Source: Candidatus Hydrogenedens sp. (GTDB lineage: Bacteria > Hydrogenedentota > Hydrogenedentia > Hydrogenedentales > Hydrogenedentaceae). From it: a DNA stretch of 56,897 bases. The stretch's first letter is position 1. Every line of letters starts with the position of its first letter. The DNA is taken from positions 1 to 56,897 of the forward strand of contig DAOSUS010000017.1 of NCBI GenBank assembly GCA_035378955.1, read 5' to 3'. The notes beneath the pieces are model-generated. The model was not told where the DNA came from. It searched no databases and saw only the letters and a program-made list of their open reading frames with translations. A program made the translations under genes and the position numbers. Positions 37,419 through 46,000 of the stretch are shown piece after piece.

Positions 37419-37550
37419 ATCTTGAACTCCTATCTATTTATTATTTGTTAAACATAATCTTTCTCTACTCTTGCGATTATACTCAATTTTGTAAACATTA
37501 TCAAAAGATATTGAATGCCTTTCTCACGATTCCACCCGAATGTTTAATAT

Positions 37551-37579
37551 TTGCTTGTTTGAAATAAATACGATATACT
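37551..37579 (+). promoter_or_regulatory. Sigma-70-type promoter for the SGNH-DUF1080 gene
   Basis: TTGCTT (37551-37556), a 17-bp spacer and TATACT (37574-37579) match a sigma-70 layout. The predicted start is about 37586, leaving a leader of around 65 nt before ATG 37653. Confidence 0.6.
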
Positions 37580-37652
37580 ATCATTTATTGTGTCCGAGTA
37601 AAACTATAAAGCAAGTATTGCATTTTCAATATTAAATTTAAGGAACCCAAGA

Positions 37653-39557
37653 ATGGATACTTTTTTGACTAAAAAACGGTTTTTTGTCTTTTCTCTGCTG
37701 TTAATACTTCTTGCGTTAATGCCTTGTTTGTATGCTCAGGAAGATTCTGTAACCCCTGTGCCTCGTCCAGACAAATGGTGGCAAGAACGATTTCAAAGCA
37801 ATCAAGAACGAATTCAACAAGGAAATGTAGATGTCCTGTTTATAGGCGATTCCATCACACATGGTTGGGACAATGTGGATAAAAATACCTGGGATGAATA
37901 TTATGCAGATAGAAATGTGGTAAATCTGGGCTTTTCCGGCGACCAGACCCAACATGTTTTATGGCGATTGGAAAACTTAAAATGGGGCAATGTTCAGCCA
38001 AAACTTTCTATGATTATGATTGGAACAAACAACTGCCACCATCATACAGGGGAACAAATTGCCTTAGGAATTGAAAAAATTATTGATAAATTACATACCC
38101 TCTTCCCCGATATGAAAATTCTTCTCCTCGCCATTTTCCCACGGGCAGATGTCTCTCAGGATAAATTGAACATCATCGCTGAAGCAAATAAACGAATTGC
38201 CGAGATACCGAAAACCAAACCCTTCGTTCATTTTTACGATATAGGTGCTGAATTTCTGGATGAAAATGGAACCCTTCCTAAAACTATCATGCCCGACCTG
38301 CTTCATCCAAACGCAAAAGGATATGAAATCTGGGCAAGTGCCGTGGAACCTAAAATTGCAGAATTATTAGGTGAATATACCCCGGAAAATCCACCTGTTG
38401 GCTTTGTTCCTTTATTCAATGGTGTAGATTTAACAGGCTGGAAAGGATTGGTGGCAGACCCGATAAAACGGGCAAAAATGTCGCCAGAAGAATTAGCCGC
38501 TGCCCAACAAAAAGCAGATGAGGAAATGCGTGCTCATTGGAAAGTGGTTGACGGTGTATTATGCTATGATGGTCAGGGGAATAGTCTTTGCACAGGTAGA
38601 GATTATGAAGATTATGAACTTCTGGTAGACTGGAAAATTGAAGCAAACGGGGACAGTGGTATCTATCTCCGCGGAACGCCTCAGGTGCAAATCTGGGATA
38701 ACAAAGACGGTATTGGTTCGGGTGGACTTTATAATAATGAAAAAAATCCAAGCAAACCACTCGTTTTTGCAGACAAACCCGTTGGTGAATGGAACCGCTT
38801 CTTTATTCGTATCATCGGCGACCGCGTAACGGTATATCTGAATGATAAATTGGTAGTGAACAAAACCGTTCTGGAAAATTATTGGGACCGTTCTCAGCCT
38901 CTATTTCCCAGTGGCTCTATTGAATTACAACATCATCATTCCCCGTTATGGTTTCGCAATATTTATATACGCGAAATTCCAAGAGGTGATGGCTGGAAAA
39001 AACTTTTTAATGGTAAAGACCTGACGGGTTGGCAAGCCTTCGGTGGCAACATAGATTGCTGGAAAGCCGAAAAAGGAATGCTTGTAACCGAAGGCGGAGA
39101 AGGCTGTGGCTGGCTCGCCACGGCGGAAGAATATGGCGACTTTGAATTAGAATTGGAATTCCGTTTACCTCCCGGTGGAAACAGTGGCGTATTTATCCGT
39201 GCCCCGAAAGAAGGAAATCCTGCCTTTGAAGGTAGCGAAATTCAAATTTTAGATGATTATTCTGACCAATACAAGGACTTAAAACCGTGGCAATTTTGTG
39301 GTAGCGTGTATGCAACGGTAGCCCCATCTCGCAGAGTAACACGCCCTGCTGGAGAATGGCAGAAATACCATATCTCCTGTGTCGGTTCAAAAGTAAAGGT
39401 ATCTTTGAACGGTATACAGATTATTGATGCAGATTTGAATGAACATCTCGACAAGATAAAAGACCATCCCGGCTTAAAACGCACCAGCGGTTTTATTGGT
39501 CTTCAAAATCATGGAACACGATTGGAATTCCGCAACTTACGCATTCGTCCGTTGTAA
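37653..39557 (+). CDS. Exported SGNH hydrolase fused to two DUF1080 domains
   Basis: This 634-aa protein has a Sec signal (about 1-28, ending LYAQ). An SGNH/GDSL hydrolase follows (about 38-240): Gly-Asp-Ser at 65-67 in FIGDSITHGWD, an oxyanion Asn in IGTNNCHHH, and the Asp/His pair in MPDLLHPN. Two DUF1080 (3-keto-disaccharide hydrolase-type) lectin folds come next: FVPLFNGVDLTGWK (starting about 251) to about 445, and KKLFNGKDLTGWQ (about 451) to the C-terminus. Each contains a GDSGIYLRG/GNSGVFIRA element. DUF1080 domains act on or bind glycans, and the SGNH part may deacetylate esterified sugars; the combination suggests a secreted glycan-processing enzyme. PIG-L follows 30 bp later and may be its operon partner. 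Confidence 0.88.
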   Translation: MDTFLTKKRFFVFSLLLILLALMPCLYAQEDSVTPVPRPDKWWQERFQSNQERIQQGNVDVLFIGDSITHGWDNVDKNTWDEYYADRNVVNLGFSGDQTQHVLWRLENLKWGNVQPKLSMIMIGTNNCHHHTGEQIALGIEKIIDKLHTLFPDMKILLLAIFPRADVSQDKLNIIAEANKRIAEIPKTKPFVHFYDIGAEFLDENGTLPKTIMPDLLHPNAKGYEIWASAVEPKIAELLGEYTPENPPVGFVPLFNGVDLTGWKGLVADPIKRAKMSPEELAAAQQKADEEMRAHWKVVDGVLCYDGQGNSLCTGRDYEDYELLVDWKIEANGDSGIYLRGTPQVQIWDNKDGIGSGGLYNNEKNPSKPLVFADKPVGEWNRFFIRIIGDRVTVYLNDKLVVNKTVLENYWDRSQPLFPSGSIELQHHHSPLWFRNIYIREIPRGDGWKKLFNGKDLTGWQAFGGNIDCWKAEKGMLVTEGGEGCGWLATAEEYGDFELELEFRLPPGGNSGVFIRAPKEGNPAFEGSEIQILDDYSDQYKDLKPWQFCGSVYATVAPSRRVTRPAGEWQKYHISCVGSKVKVSLNGIQIIDADLNEHLDKIKDHPGLKRTSGFIGLQNHGTRLEFRNLRIRPL

Positions 39558-39587
39558 TACCAAATTCACATATAAGGAGTATGGAGT

Positions 39588-40436
39588 ATGAAATTATTTC
39601 AGCCTCATTCGGAGGTGTTTGTCCCAGATGACACACCCCTGGAAACTGCACTCTCTCGAACCACACATCTGGCAGTGGGCGCCCATCAGGACGATATTGA
39701 AATAATGGCATACGATGGAATTTTAACATGCTTCCAGAACCCTCTATTATGGTTTTCTGCTGTAACGGTAACAAACGGCAGTGGTTCCCCCCGAACCGAC
39801 TTGTATGCGAATTATACCGATGAAGAAATGATGGCTGTTCGACGCAAAGAACAGAAAAAATCAGCAATTATCGGTGAGTATTCTGTTCAGTTCCTTTTAG
39901 ACTATCCCAGTAGTGCTATCAAAGATAAAAACAATCGTTCACCTATCGAGGACTTAAAACAGATACTATCTGCAACCCAGCCAAAAATCATCTATACCCA
40001 TAATTTAGCAGACAAACACGATACCCATGTAGGCGTTGCCCTTCGACTTATACAGGCATTACGCGAGTTAAAAGGACAGTATCAGCCCGAAAAACTCTAC
40101 GGCTGCGAAGTATGGCGAGATTTGGACTGGCTACCAGATGAAGACAAAGTGCCGTTTGATGTTTCCCCTCACGAAAACCTGCAAGCGTCCCTTTTAGGCG
40201 TATTCGACTCCCAAATTGCAGGAGGAAAAAGATACGACCTCGCTACTATGGGCAGACGAAAAGCACACGCTACCTACTTCGCTTCCCACGGTGTAGATAC
40301 CGCAACCTCTCTTATATTTGGAATGGACCTAACACCCTTGATTGAGGATACCTCCCTCAATCCCTTTAATTATGTCCAGCAATACATCCTCAAATTCGCC
40401 TCCGAAATAGAACAACGAATTAATAAATTTCTGTAA
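39588..40436 (+). CDS. PIG-L (LmbE-like) family deacetylase
   Basis: This 282-aa protein has the PIG-L metal motif AHQDDIE (His 33, Asp 35, Asp 36) near the start of the domain and the late His region in YTHNLADKHDTHVGV. The family removes N-acetyl groups from glucosamine-type sugars or conjugates with zinc catalysis. No signal peptide is seen, so it acts in the cytoplasm. The ATG is 30 bp after the SGNH-DUF1080 gene with a ribosome-binding site TAAGGAG (about 39571-39577). A joint role in handling acetylated sugars is plausible inference. Confidence 0.9.
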   Translation: MKLFQPHSEVFVPDDTPLETALSRTTHLAVGAHQDDIEIMAYDGILTCFQNPLLWFSAVTVTNGSGSPRTDLYANYTDEEMMAVRRKEQKKSAIIGEYSVQFLLDYPSSAIKDKNNRSPIEDLKQILSATQPKIIYTHNLADKHDTHVGVALRLIQALRELKGQYQPEKLYGCEVWRDLDWLPDEDKVPFDVSPHENLQASLLGVFDSQIAGGKRYDLATMGRRKAHATYFASHGVDTATSLIFGMDLTPLIEDTSLNPFNYVQQYILKFASEIEQRINKFL

Positions 40437-40588
40437 ATACGAGCATTTTGAAAAAATATTTACATATAAAACCGCATCAACCTGATATTGAATAGATAAG
40501 TTATAATAAATGAGTGGTTTTAAAAACAACCACATACGATTTAATAAGAAATACATCACTTGATTTATAATTTAAATAGTGATAGTAA

Positions 40589-40608
40589 TTAATTAGAGTT
40601 AATTAGAG
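40589..40608 (+). repeat. 10-bp tandem direct repeat abutting the ImmA start
   Basis: TTAATTAGAG is repeated exactly twice and ends one base before the ATG at 40609. The GAG of the second copy could serve as a weak ribosome-binding element. An ATCACT/AGTGAT inverted repeat lies just upstream. Together these are candidate sites for autoregulation of the toxin-antitoxin unit. Confidence 0.6.
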
Positions 40609-41751
40609 ATGAAGTCTATAAAAGTAAAAAATTATAACGAAAATGTTTTAGAACAACTCAAAATAAGTATGCCCCAAGAGTGGAAAAAGGCAAGCGATAA
40701 ATTTGCTGGTATTGAAAAATGGATAGAAAAAAAGAATTTCCCGACATACAAGCAGTTAAAAGAACTTGCTCACATTTTTCATATCCCTTTCGGATATTTC
40801 TTCTTAGAAGGACTTCCAGAAAGAAAATATCCCATTCCTCATTACAGAACGACAACAGAAGATAATATTAATTTTCAACCTTCTCCAGAACTATTAGAAA
40901 CTGTAGAATATATTCAATTACTTCAAGACTGGGCAAAAGAAATATTAATAGACTGGGGGCATGAACCCCTACCCTTTGTTGAAAAATATAATATAAAAAG
41001 CAATATAAGCGATATTGTAATAGAGTTAAAGCATGTCTTAGAAATGCAGGACAATTGGGCAAAATCTATTGATACATGGGAGAACGCCTTCAACTTTCTT
41101 ATACAAAAAGCTGAAGAAGCAGGCATTTTTGTTGCAGTAAATGGTGTTGTAGGAAATGATACTCATAGAAATCTTGATGTAAATGAATTTAGAGGTTTTG
41201 TCCTTTGTGACAAAATTGCTCCTTTCATTTTTATAAACAATCAGGATGCTATCTCTGCCAAAATATTTACTCTTATTCATGAAATTGTCCATTTATTCAT
41301 TGGAGAGAGTGCTTCGTTTGACCTGAGAAATCTACAGTCTGCAGATAATGAAATAGAGCGGTTTTGTGATAAATGTTCTGCAGAGTTTTTAGTTCCTACA
41401 TCTGAAATAGAACGGGTAAAACAAATAGATATAGATATTGAAAATTTAGCTCACCAATTCAAAGTCAGTCAAATTGTTATTGCCCGAAGATTATTAGATA
41501 CAAATAAAATTAGTAAAGAGCAATTTTTAAATTTTTATAATGAGCATATTAAAAAAGAACGAAGAAAAATGGCCTGCAATCAAGGAGGAAATTTTTATAA
41601 TACAGCGATAAGAAGGTATGGTAGAAAATTTATAGAAATTATAAGTATAGGGATAGAATCTGGGATTATCCATTATAGAGATGCATACCCATTAACAAGA
41701 CTAAAACCTGCTACTTTTGAAAAAATAAAACAAGAGGTACTGAGTACTTAA
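40609..41751 (+). CDS. HTH/ImmA-IrrE metallopeptidase, antitoxin partner of DUF4411
   Basis: This 380-aa protein has an N-terminal XRE-like helix-turn-helix (about 8-70, ending in the FGYFFLEGLPE element of this subclass). A zinc metallopeptidase domain follows, with HEIVH at 224-228 (TLIHEIVHLF) and the downstream ERFCDKCSAEFLVP third-ligand segment. The C-terminal tail (about 320-380) has the GRKFIEIISIGIESGIIHYRDA segment seen in the antitoxin-type ImmA/IrrE proteins. These pair with a DUF4411 PIN-domain toxin immediately downstream, as found here, and probably control transcription and neutralise the toxin. Base composition is clearly more AT-rich than the flanking operons, in keeping with acquisition by transfer. 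Confidence 0.9.
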   Translation: MKSIKVKNYNENVLEQLKISMPQEWKKASDKFAGIEKWIEKKNFPTYKQLKELAHIFHIPFGYFFLEGLPERKYPIPHYRTTTEDNINFQPSPELLETVEYIQLLQDWAKEILIDWGHEPLPFVEKYNIKSNISDIVIELKHVLEMQDNWAKSIDTWENAFNFLIQKAEEAGIFVAVNGVVGNDTHRNLDVNEFRGFVLCDKIAPFIFINNQDAISAKIFTLIHEIVHLFIGESASFDLRNLQSADNEIERFCDKCSAEFLVPTSEIERVKQIDIDIENLAHQFKVSQIVIARRLLDTNKISKEQFLNFYNEHIKKERRKMACNQGGNFYNTAIRRYGRKFIEIISIGIESGIIHYRDAYPLTRLKPATFEKIKQEVLST

Positions 41752-42259
41752 AATATGTTTTAGATGCCAATGTATTTATCACTGCTTCAAGATTGTATTA
41801 TTCCTTTGACTTCGGTTCAAAGTTTTGGGATTTTTTATTAGACAATGCAGAAAATAACAAAATCGTTAGCATAGATAAAGTGTATGAAGAAATAAAACAA
41901 GGAAATGATGATTTAAAAAATTGGGCTGATGAAAAATTAAAAAATATTTTGTAAATACTCAAAATGAAAATGTGCTAAATACTTATGCAGAAATTGTAGG
42001 ATGGGTTTCTACACAGAAAAGCAATGTTAAAGAGAAATATAAATATAATGAACCTGCAATAAATGAGTTTATGAAAGAAAATAATACAGACACATGGTTA
42101 ATTGCTTTTGCTAAAACTTACAACTACATTATTGTTACAAATGAAAGTTTAAATCCTTATATTAAAAAGAAAATACCAATACCTAACGTTTGTAAGCATT
42201 TTAATATTCAATATGTTAATATTTTTGAAATGCTTAGAAAACTGAACTTCAAAATTTAG
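41751..42259 (+). pseudogene. DUF4411 (PIN-like) toxin split across two frames
   Basis: The first part reads KYVLDANVFITASRLYY and continues to GNDDLKNWADEKLKN in a frame with TAA at 41952-41954. The second reads YFVNTQNENVLNTYAEIVGW through NTDTWLIAFAKTYN to the natural stop at 42257-42259, one frame back (-1). Together they match a full DUF4411 PIN-like toxin (LDANVFI at the start, ADPWLIA-like and VVT-like elements, then KKIPIPNVCKHF). No ATG, GTG or TTG lies in the first frame before the conserved motif; that frame opens at 41721. The junction contains the slip-prone A AAA AAT heptamer at about 41939-41945. The simplest view is a decayed toxin or a homopolymer indel in the sequence; programmed -1 frameshifting cannot be excluded. 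The antitoxin upstream is itself in a third frame. Confidence 0.75.
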
Positions 42260-42333
42260 AGCAGTAAAATATATCTAAGTTCATACTCGAGAATTATATA
42301 ATACTTCTTCTTCCATAAAAACATTCCTACTGC

Positions 42334-43326
42334 TTACGGGATGTTTAATTTCTTAATATCGGTGATAGTTGCGCCTGCATATTTTTTGATAATCTCTTCT
42401 AATTTTTCTGTTGGGATTATGTTTATTTTATAAGGGGGATTAAAGGCGGTTCCTTTTCCTTCTGTGTTCCCTGTTACGGATACAAATTTATTGTTTGAGG
42501 CACTCACCGCAGTAAATGTTTTTTGGGATAAATTTATGGGCTCTTTGACATTTATAAACAAATTATATTCAATTCTCAAGTCTGCTTCCATACCTGCCAG
42601 AATACAGTAATCATTCCCTGCACTTGTATAAAGGTTGTTTACAACATGCACCTGTCCAAAACGAACCCGGGGCATACGCGATTCTACTCCCTCTGCCCAC
42701 CAGTTATATACCATAGTAACTTTCAATTTCCCTTTGTCGGATACTTTCTCATCCGAATTACCGATAAGTGTTGACAATTTATGATTTGTCGAAGCAGAAG
42801 TATAATGGAATTTACACCATGAGACGGTGGTGTAGTTGGAGCCATTAACAATATCAACATTCCCGTCCTGCCCATCGTATATGTCCAGGTGGTCTAACCA
42901 TACATTGGTTGAATTATCAATGGTAATGCAGTCCGGACCGTTCACATCAATAGCACCCGGGCCTTCAATGGTTAAATTTCGAATAATAATATTTTTTGCG
43001 TCTCTAATATAAAGGCTCCCTTTCAAAAGTGCCTTATCCAATCCAATAATAGTCTTGTTCGATTTTATTTGTATCTTTGTAGAAAGACCTACACCTATGG
43101 TTCCACTTAAAAGTATTGTTTTGGGTTCTTCCGAAGAAGCCAAGCTCTGAAATTCTTCTACTGTTCCAACTGTAACAGGTTGGGCTTTTCCTCCACCGGT
43201 TACACCTCCATTTTCTGAAGCCCATCCCGGTGCCGTAAGTAGGTAAATCAAATTATCATACGACAGGCATTGCAAATGACATACAATTCCGAAGAAAAAT
43301 AAGAGCACGAGAGTTTTTATATTCAT
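42334..43326 (-). CDS. Secreted pectate lyase (PL1-like)
   Basis: This 330-aa protein has an N-terminal signal peptide (about 1-22). A right-handed parallel beta-helix follows: GKTIIGLDKA-type stack (KTIIGLD at about 91), the Ca-binding pectate-lyase signature VWLDHLDIYDGQDGNVDI, and the catalytic-loop ESRMPRVRFGQVHVVNN (Arg of the RxPxxR motif). PL1 lyases cleave polygalacturonate by beta-elimination with calcium. It is smaller than plant-pathogen PelC but complete. The Memo-like gene starts 10 bp upstream on the same strand, so they are probably co-transcribed. It fits with ribulokinase and the BNR and DUF1080 proteins as pectin/glycan use. Confidence 0.88.
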   Translation of the reverse strand: MNIKTLVLLFFFGIVCHLQCLSYDNLIYLLTAPGWASENGGVTGGGKAQPVTVGTVEEFQSLASSEEPKTILLSGTIGVGLSTKIQIKSNKTIIGLDKALLKGSLYIRDAKNIIIRNLTIEGPGAIDVNGPDCITIDNSTNVWLDHLDIYDGQDGNVDIVNGSNYTTVSWCKFHYTSASTNHKLSTLIGNSDEKVSDKGKLKVTMVYNWWAEGVESRMPRVRFGQVHVVNNLYTSAGNDYCILAGMEADLRIEYNLFINVKEPINLSQKTFTAVSASNNKFVSVTGNTEGKGTAFNPPYKINIIPTEKLEEIIKKYAGATITDIKKLNIP

Positions 43327-43335
43327 CTTTATACC

Positions 43336-44583
43336 TCACTCAAAGTAAGCAATACTTGAAAAGGAGACAATACCGCCGATAGGGTCCGGGGCTTGTCCAT
43401 AATGTAAAAATTCGGCACGCCGAGCCTTCCCTTGTATAATTTTCAGTATAGAATACATGGAATATAAACCACATACCCGACGACTGTTTTTATCCTTCAT
43501 GACGGAACGAAAAAATGAGTCCGGCTCTATCGTTAAAGCCATTTTTATATCTTCATCATCGCGTTTCTTTACCTGATTTCGGACATCTTCGGTAATATCA
43601 AACAAATCCCCAAATCGTTTCCCAATATGTGCCCAGTCGGAAGCAGACAAAACCAATACCCGTTCACCACTTTCTTCTATATATCGGACACAGGCTTGTA
43701 GAAATTGTTGCACTTCCGGAACATCCCCCGGTAACATTTCTCCATCCTCTGGAATAGAAGCACATAATACCGGCACTATCTGAATATCTGTGCCAAATAG
43801 ATAATTCAACATCAATACCTGAAACTCAATGGAATGTTCCATGCGATGCATAATTTCGGATTTGAAGGGGTCGAAGGGTAAATTTTGGGCTAAATAATCA
43901 ACACATTCTTGATGCGTCTTTATCGTTCCTAACGGTGTGCTGTAATGTTTTCGTGTCAGAATATAGGGTGTTTCCCCTCCTTGATGACTAACTCCAAAAA
44001 TAATAACCGTATCGGGCTTTTTACATTGATACAGCCTATAGTAGGCATGGGCATACCCCAAAGCACCCCGTTGAAAATCAATATGCGGAACAATTAATCC
44101 GACCATGCACTCCTCAGAAGATTGCTGCTCATCGGGTAGAGGTCCCGGTCCCCCTGTCCGCGTAAAAATACCGGACAAAAAAGCACCCAATTCATGTTTT
44201 GCAGAGGAATACGACTGACCTGCATGATAAGGGAGACGAACAACTTGCTGTAAAAAAACCTGCTCGGTTTTATTTTTAATTTCCTCAAATCGTTCATTAA
44301 GCAGGAACCCATGCTCATCAAGGAATTCAACAATTCGTTCTATCTGTTCGCGAGGTATCAAAGCCCCTTGAAATTCACGCGCAAACTCCAATTGAATATC
44401 CCGCAAGGTATGATTTCCGTCTAAACATGCGGCGATAAAGAACGCGGCGGGTGAAAGTGTAATTTCGGTGTTCACATATCCCAGCGGGTCATGAAGACAA
44501 ATTAAGGTTTGTCCTTGATGATGAATGGGAAACGCCTCTATATTTCTTAAAGGGGGGTATGGTTGGTGCTCATTGATATTCAT
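43336..44583 (-). CDS. MEMO1-family protein (AmmeMemoRadiSam protein B) with extra N-terminal domain
   Basis: This 415-aa protein has a Memo fold over about residues 130-415: VGLIVPHIDFQRGALGYAHAYY, FGVSHQGGE, HSIEFQVLMLNYLFG and a C-terminal CGLYSMYSIL. The His, His, Cys putative metal-site residues are therefore present. The first about 110 residues form a small helical domain with a winged-helix or PqqD-like appearance (ITLSPAAFFIAACLDGNHTLRDI), a typical fusion to this family. Memo proteins are class III extradiol-dioxygenase relatives of unknown reaction; the AmmeMemoRadiSam system also has an AMMECR1 protein and a radical-SAM enzyme, neither visible here. Confidence 0.88.
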   Translation of the reverse strand: MNINEHQPYPPLRNIEAFPIHHQGQTLICLHDPLGYVNTEITLSPAAFFIAACLDGNHTLRDIQLEFAREFQGALIPREQIERIVEFLDEHGFLLNERFEEIKNKTEQVFLQQVVRLPYHAGQSYSSAKHELGAFLSGIFTRTGGPGPLPDEQQSSEECMVGLIVPHIDFQRGALGYAHAYYRLYQCKKPDTVIIFGVSHQGGETPYILTRKHYSTPLGTIKTHQECVDYLAQNLPFDPFKSEIMHRMEHSIEFQVLMLNYLFGTDIQIVPVLCASIPEDGEMLPGDVPEVQQFLQACVRYIEESGERVLVLSASDWAHIGKRFGDLFDITEDVRNQVKKRDDEDIKMALTIEPDSFFRSVMKDKNSRRVCGLYSMYSILKIIQGKARRAEFLHYGQAPDPIGGIVSFSSIAYFE

Positions 44584-44635
44584 ACATTATCCTAAAGAAA
44601 TAATTTTAACAGACCTATCTTCATTATAAAACAAA

Positions 44636-45979
44636 TTATAGCCCGTATGCCCGTAATTTATATATAAGGGTGCGTCTACTAATTCCCAAAATCTCTGCAG
44701 CACGCGTTCGATTTCCCCCTGCTTCTTTTAAGGCGTTAAGAATAGCCTCCCGTTCCAACTCATCCAATCGTAAGGTAGAAGGACTTTGAGGTTCGTCCCA
44801 ATCTGAGTAATTTTGAATAAGGTCTGGGAGGTCTTCGGGCATAATCATAGGTCCATTCGCAAGAATAGCGGAACGCTCCATAGCATTTCTTAATTCGCGA
44901 ACATTCCCAAACCACGGATAGCGAAGGAGTAATCTCTGCACCGAAGGAGATAAAGTCTTATTATAGGGTTTCAAAAATAATTCCGCCAGAGGGAGTATAT
45001 CATCTATCCGTTCGCGTAAAGGAGGAACATGTATGGTAATCACATGAAGACGATAGAACAAATCCTGACGGAATTTTCCCTCCTGAACCTCAATTTCCAG
45101 ATTTCGGTTGGTTGCAGAAATAATACGCAAATCCACCTGTATATCTTTCATCCCACCAATCCTTCGAAAGGGTGCCCCTTCCAGAACACGCAATAGTTTC
45201 GGTTGAACCGATAATGGCAATTCTCCCACCTCATCTAAAAAAAGCGTGCCCCCATGGGCTTCTTCCAATTGCCCTTTTTGTTGTGTTATAGCCCCCGTAA
45301 AAGAGCCGGTTTCGTGACCGAACAAGATACTCTCCGCAAGTGTTTCCGGCAGATGTGTGCAATCCACAACGACAAGAGGTTTTGTTTTCCGTTCGCTGAA
45401 TTGATGAATAAGCCTTGCTATCCATTCCTTCCCCACACCACTCTCCCCAGTAATAAGCACTATAGCATTTGTAGGAGCCACACGAAAACAGTCCTGAACC
45501 ACTTTTTTCATAGAATCGCTATAACAAACAAAACCTTCCGGAAGGTTGCCGTATTCTATATTTTCTGACAGATGTATCCCCACCTGTTCCTGTATGACCT
45601 CAACTAACTCATCCAAATCCACAGGCTTCTCAAGGTAATCCACCGCACCCTGTTTAATTGCCTGCACCGCATCACGAACATCAATGAAAGCAGTTAACAA
45701 AATAACAGGTATTTCCGGAAATTGAGACTTTATCTCAGGCACTTTTTCCACACCGTTTGCGTCTGGCAGACGGACATCCAAAAGAATGAGATTCGCATGC
45801 CCCAAAAGCGGCTTTGCATCTTTATAATTAGCCACAGCAAGAACAGAAAAACCGGCACGCGTTAAATATCGAGAGAGCAAATCCCTTTGAGCATTATCAT
45901 CATCAACGATTAGTATTACTTTTTCTGCATTTTCTTTTTTCATGGGAACAACAAAGGATACTTTATCTTTATATTTCAA
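44636..45979 (-). CDS. NtrC-family sigma-54 response regulator
   Basis: This is a 447-aa regulator with three domains. A receiver has Asp 68 as phospho-acceptor (ILLDVRLP) and acidic Asp 26-28. An AAA+ sigma-54 interaction domain follows, with Walker A GESGVGKE (178-185), GSFTGA (225-230, usual GAFTGA) and Walker B GGTLFLDE (243-250). A C-terminal Fis-type helix-turn-helix (about 405-447) ends GNRTRAAEILGISRRTLIYKL. The start shown is a TTG at 45977-45979; an in-frame ATG 12 codons later (45943) is an alternative, without a clear ribosome-binding site. The sensor kinase gene lies 21 bp upstream, so the pair is one operon. It may act on the sigma-54-like site upstream of the Cys-rich gene. Confidence 0.93.
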   Translation of the reverse strand: MKYKDKVSFVVPMKKENAEKVILIVDDDNAQRDLLSRYLTRAGFSVLAVANYKDAKPLLGHANLILLDVRLPDANGVEKVPEIKSQFPEIPVILLTAFIDVRDAVQAIKQGAVDYLEKPVDLDELVEVIQEQVGIHLSENIEYGNLPEGFVCYSDSMKKVVQDCFRVAPTNAIVLITGESGVGKEWIARLIHQFSERKTKPLVVVDCTHLPETLAESILFGHETGSFTGAITQQKGQLEEAHGGTLFLDEVGELPLSVQPKLLRVLEGAPFRRIGGMKDIQVDLRIISATNRNLEIEVQEGKFRQDLFYRLHVITIHVPPLRERIDDILPLAELFLKPYNKTLSPSVQRLLLRYPWFGNVRELRNAMERSAILANGPMIMPEDLPDLIQNYSDWDEPQSPSTLRLDELEREAILNALKEAGGNRTRAAEILGISRRTLIYKLRAYGL

Positions 45980-46000
45980 TCATCATACTACAAATACCCA

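Noticed and set aside
39493..39867. 124-codon minus-strand frame over the SGNH end and the PIG-L start
   Set aside because: It is a shadow of two well-supported plus-strand genes.
41939..41954. Programmed -1 frameshift as the firm explanation for the split toxin
   Set aside because: The slippery heptamer is present, but the toxin also lacks a start codon and the site is in a homopolymer run, so an indel or decay is at least as likely. Kept as a hypothesis only.
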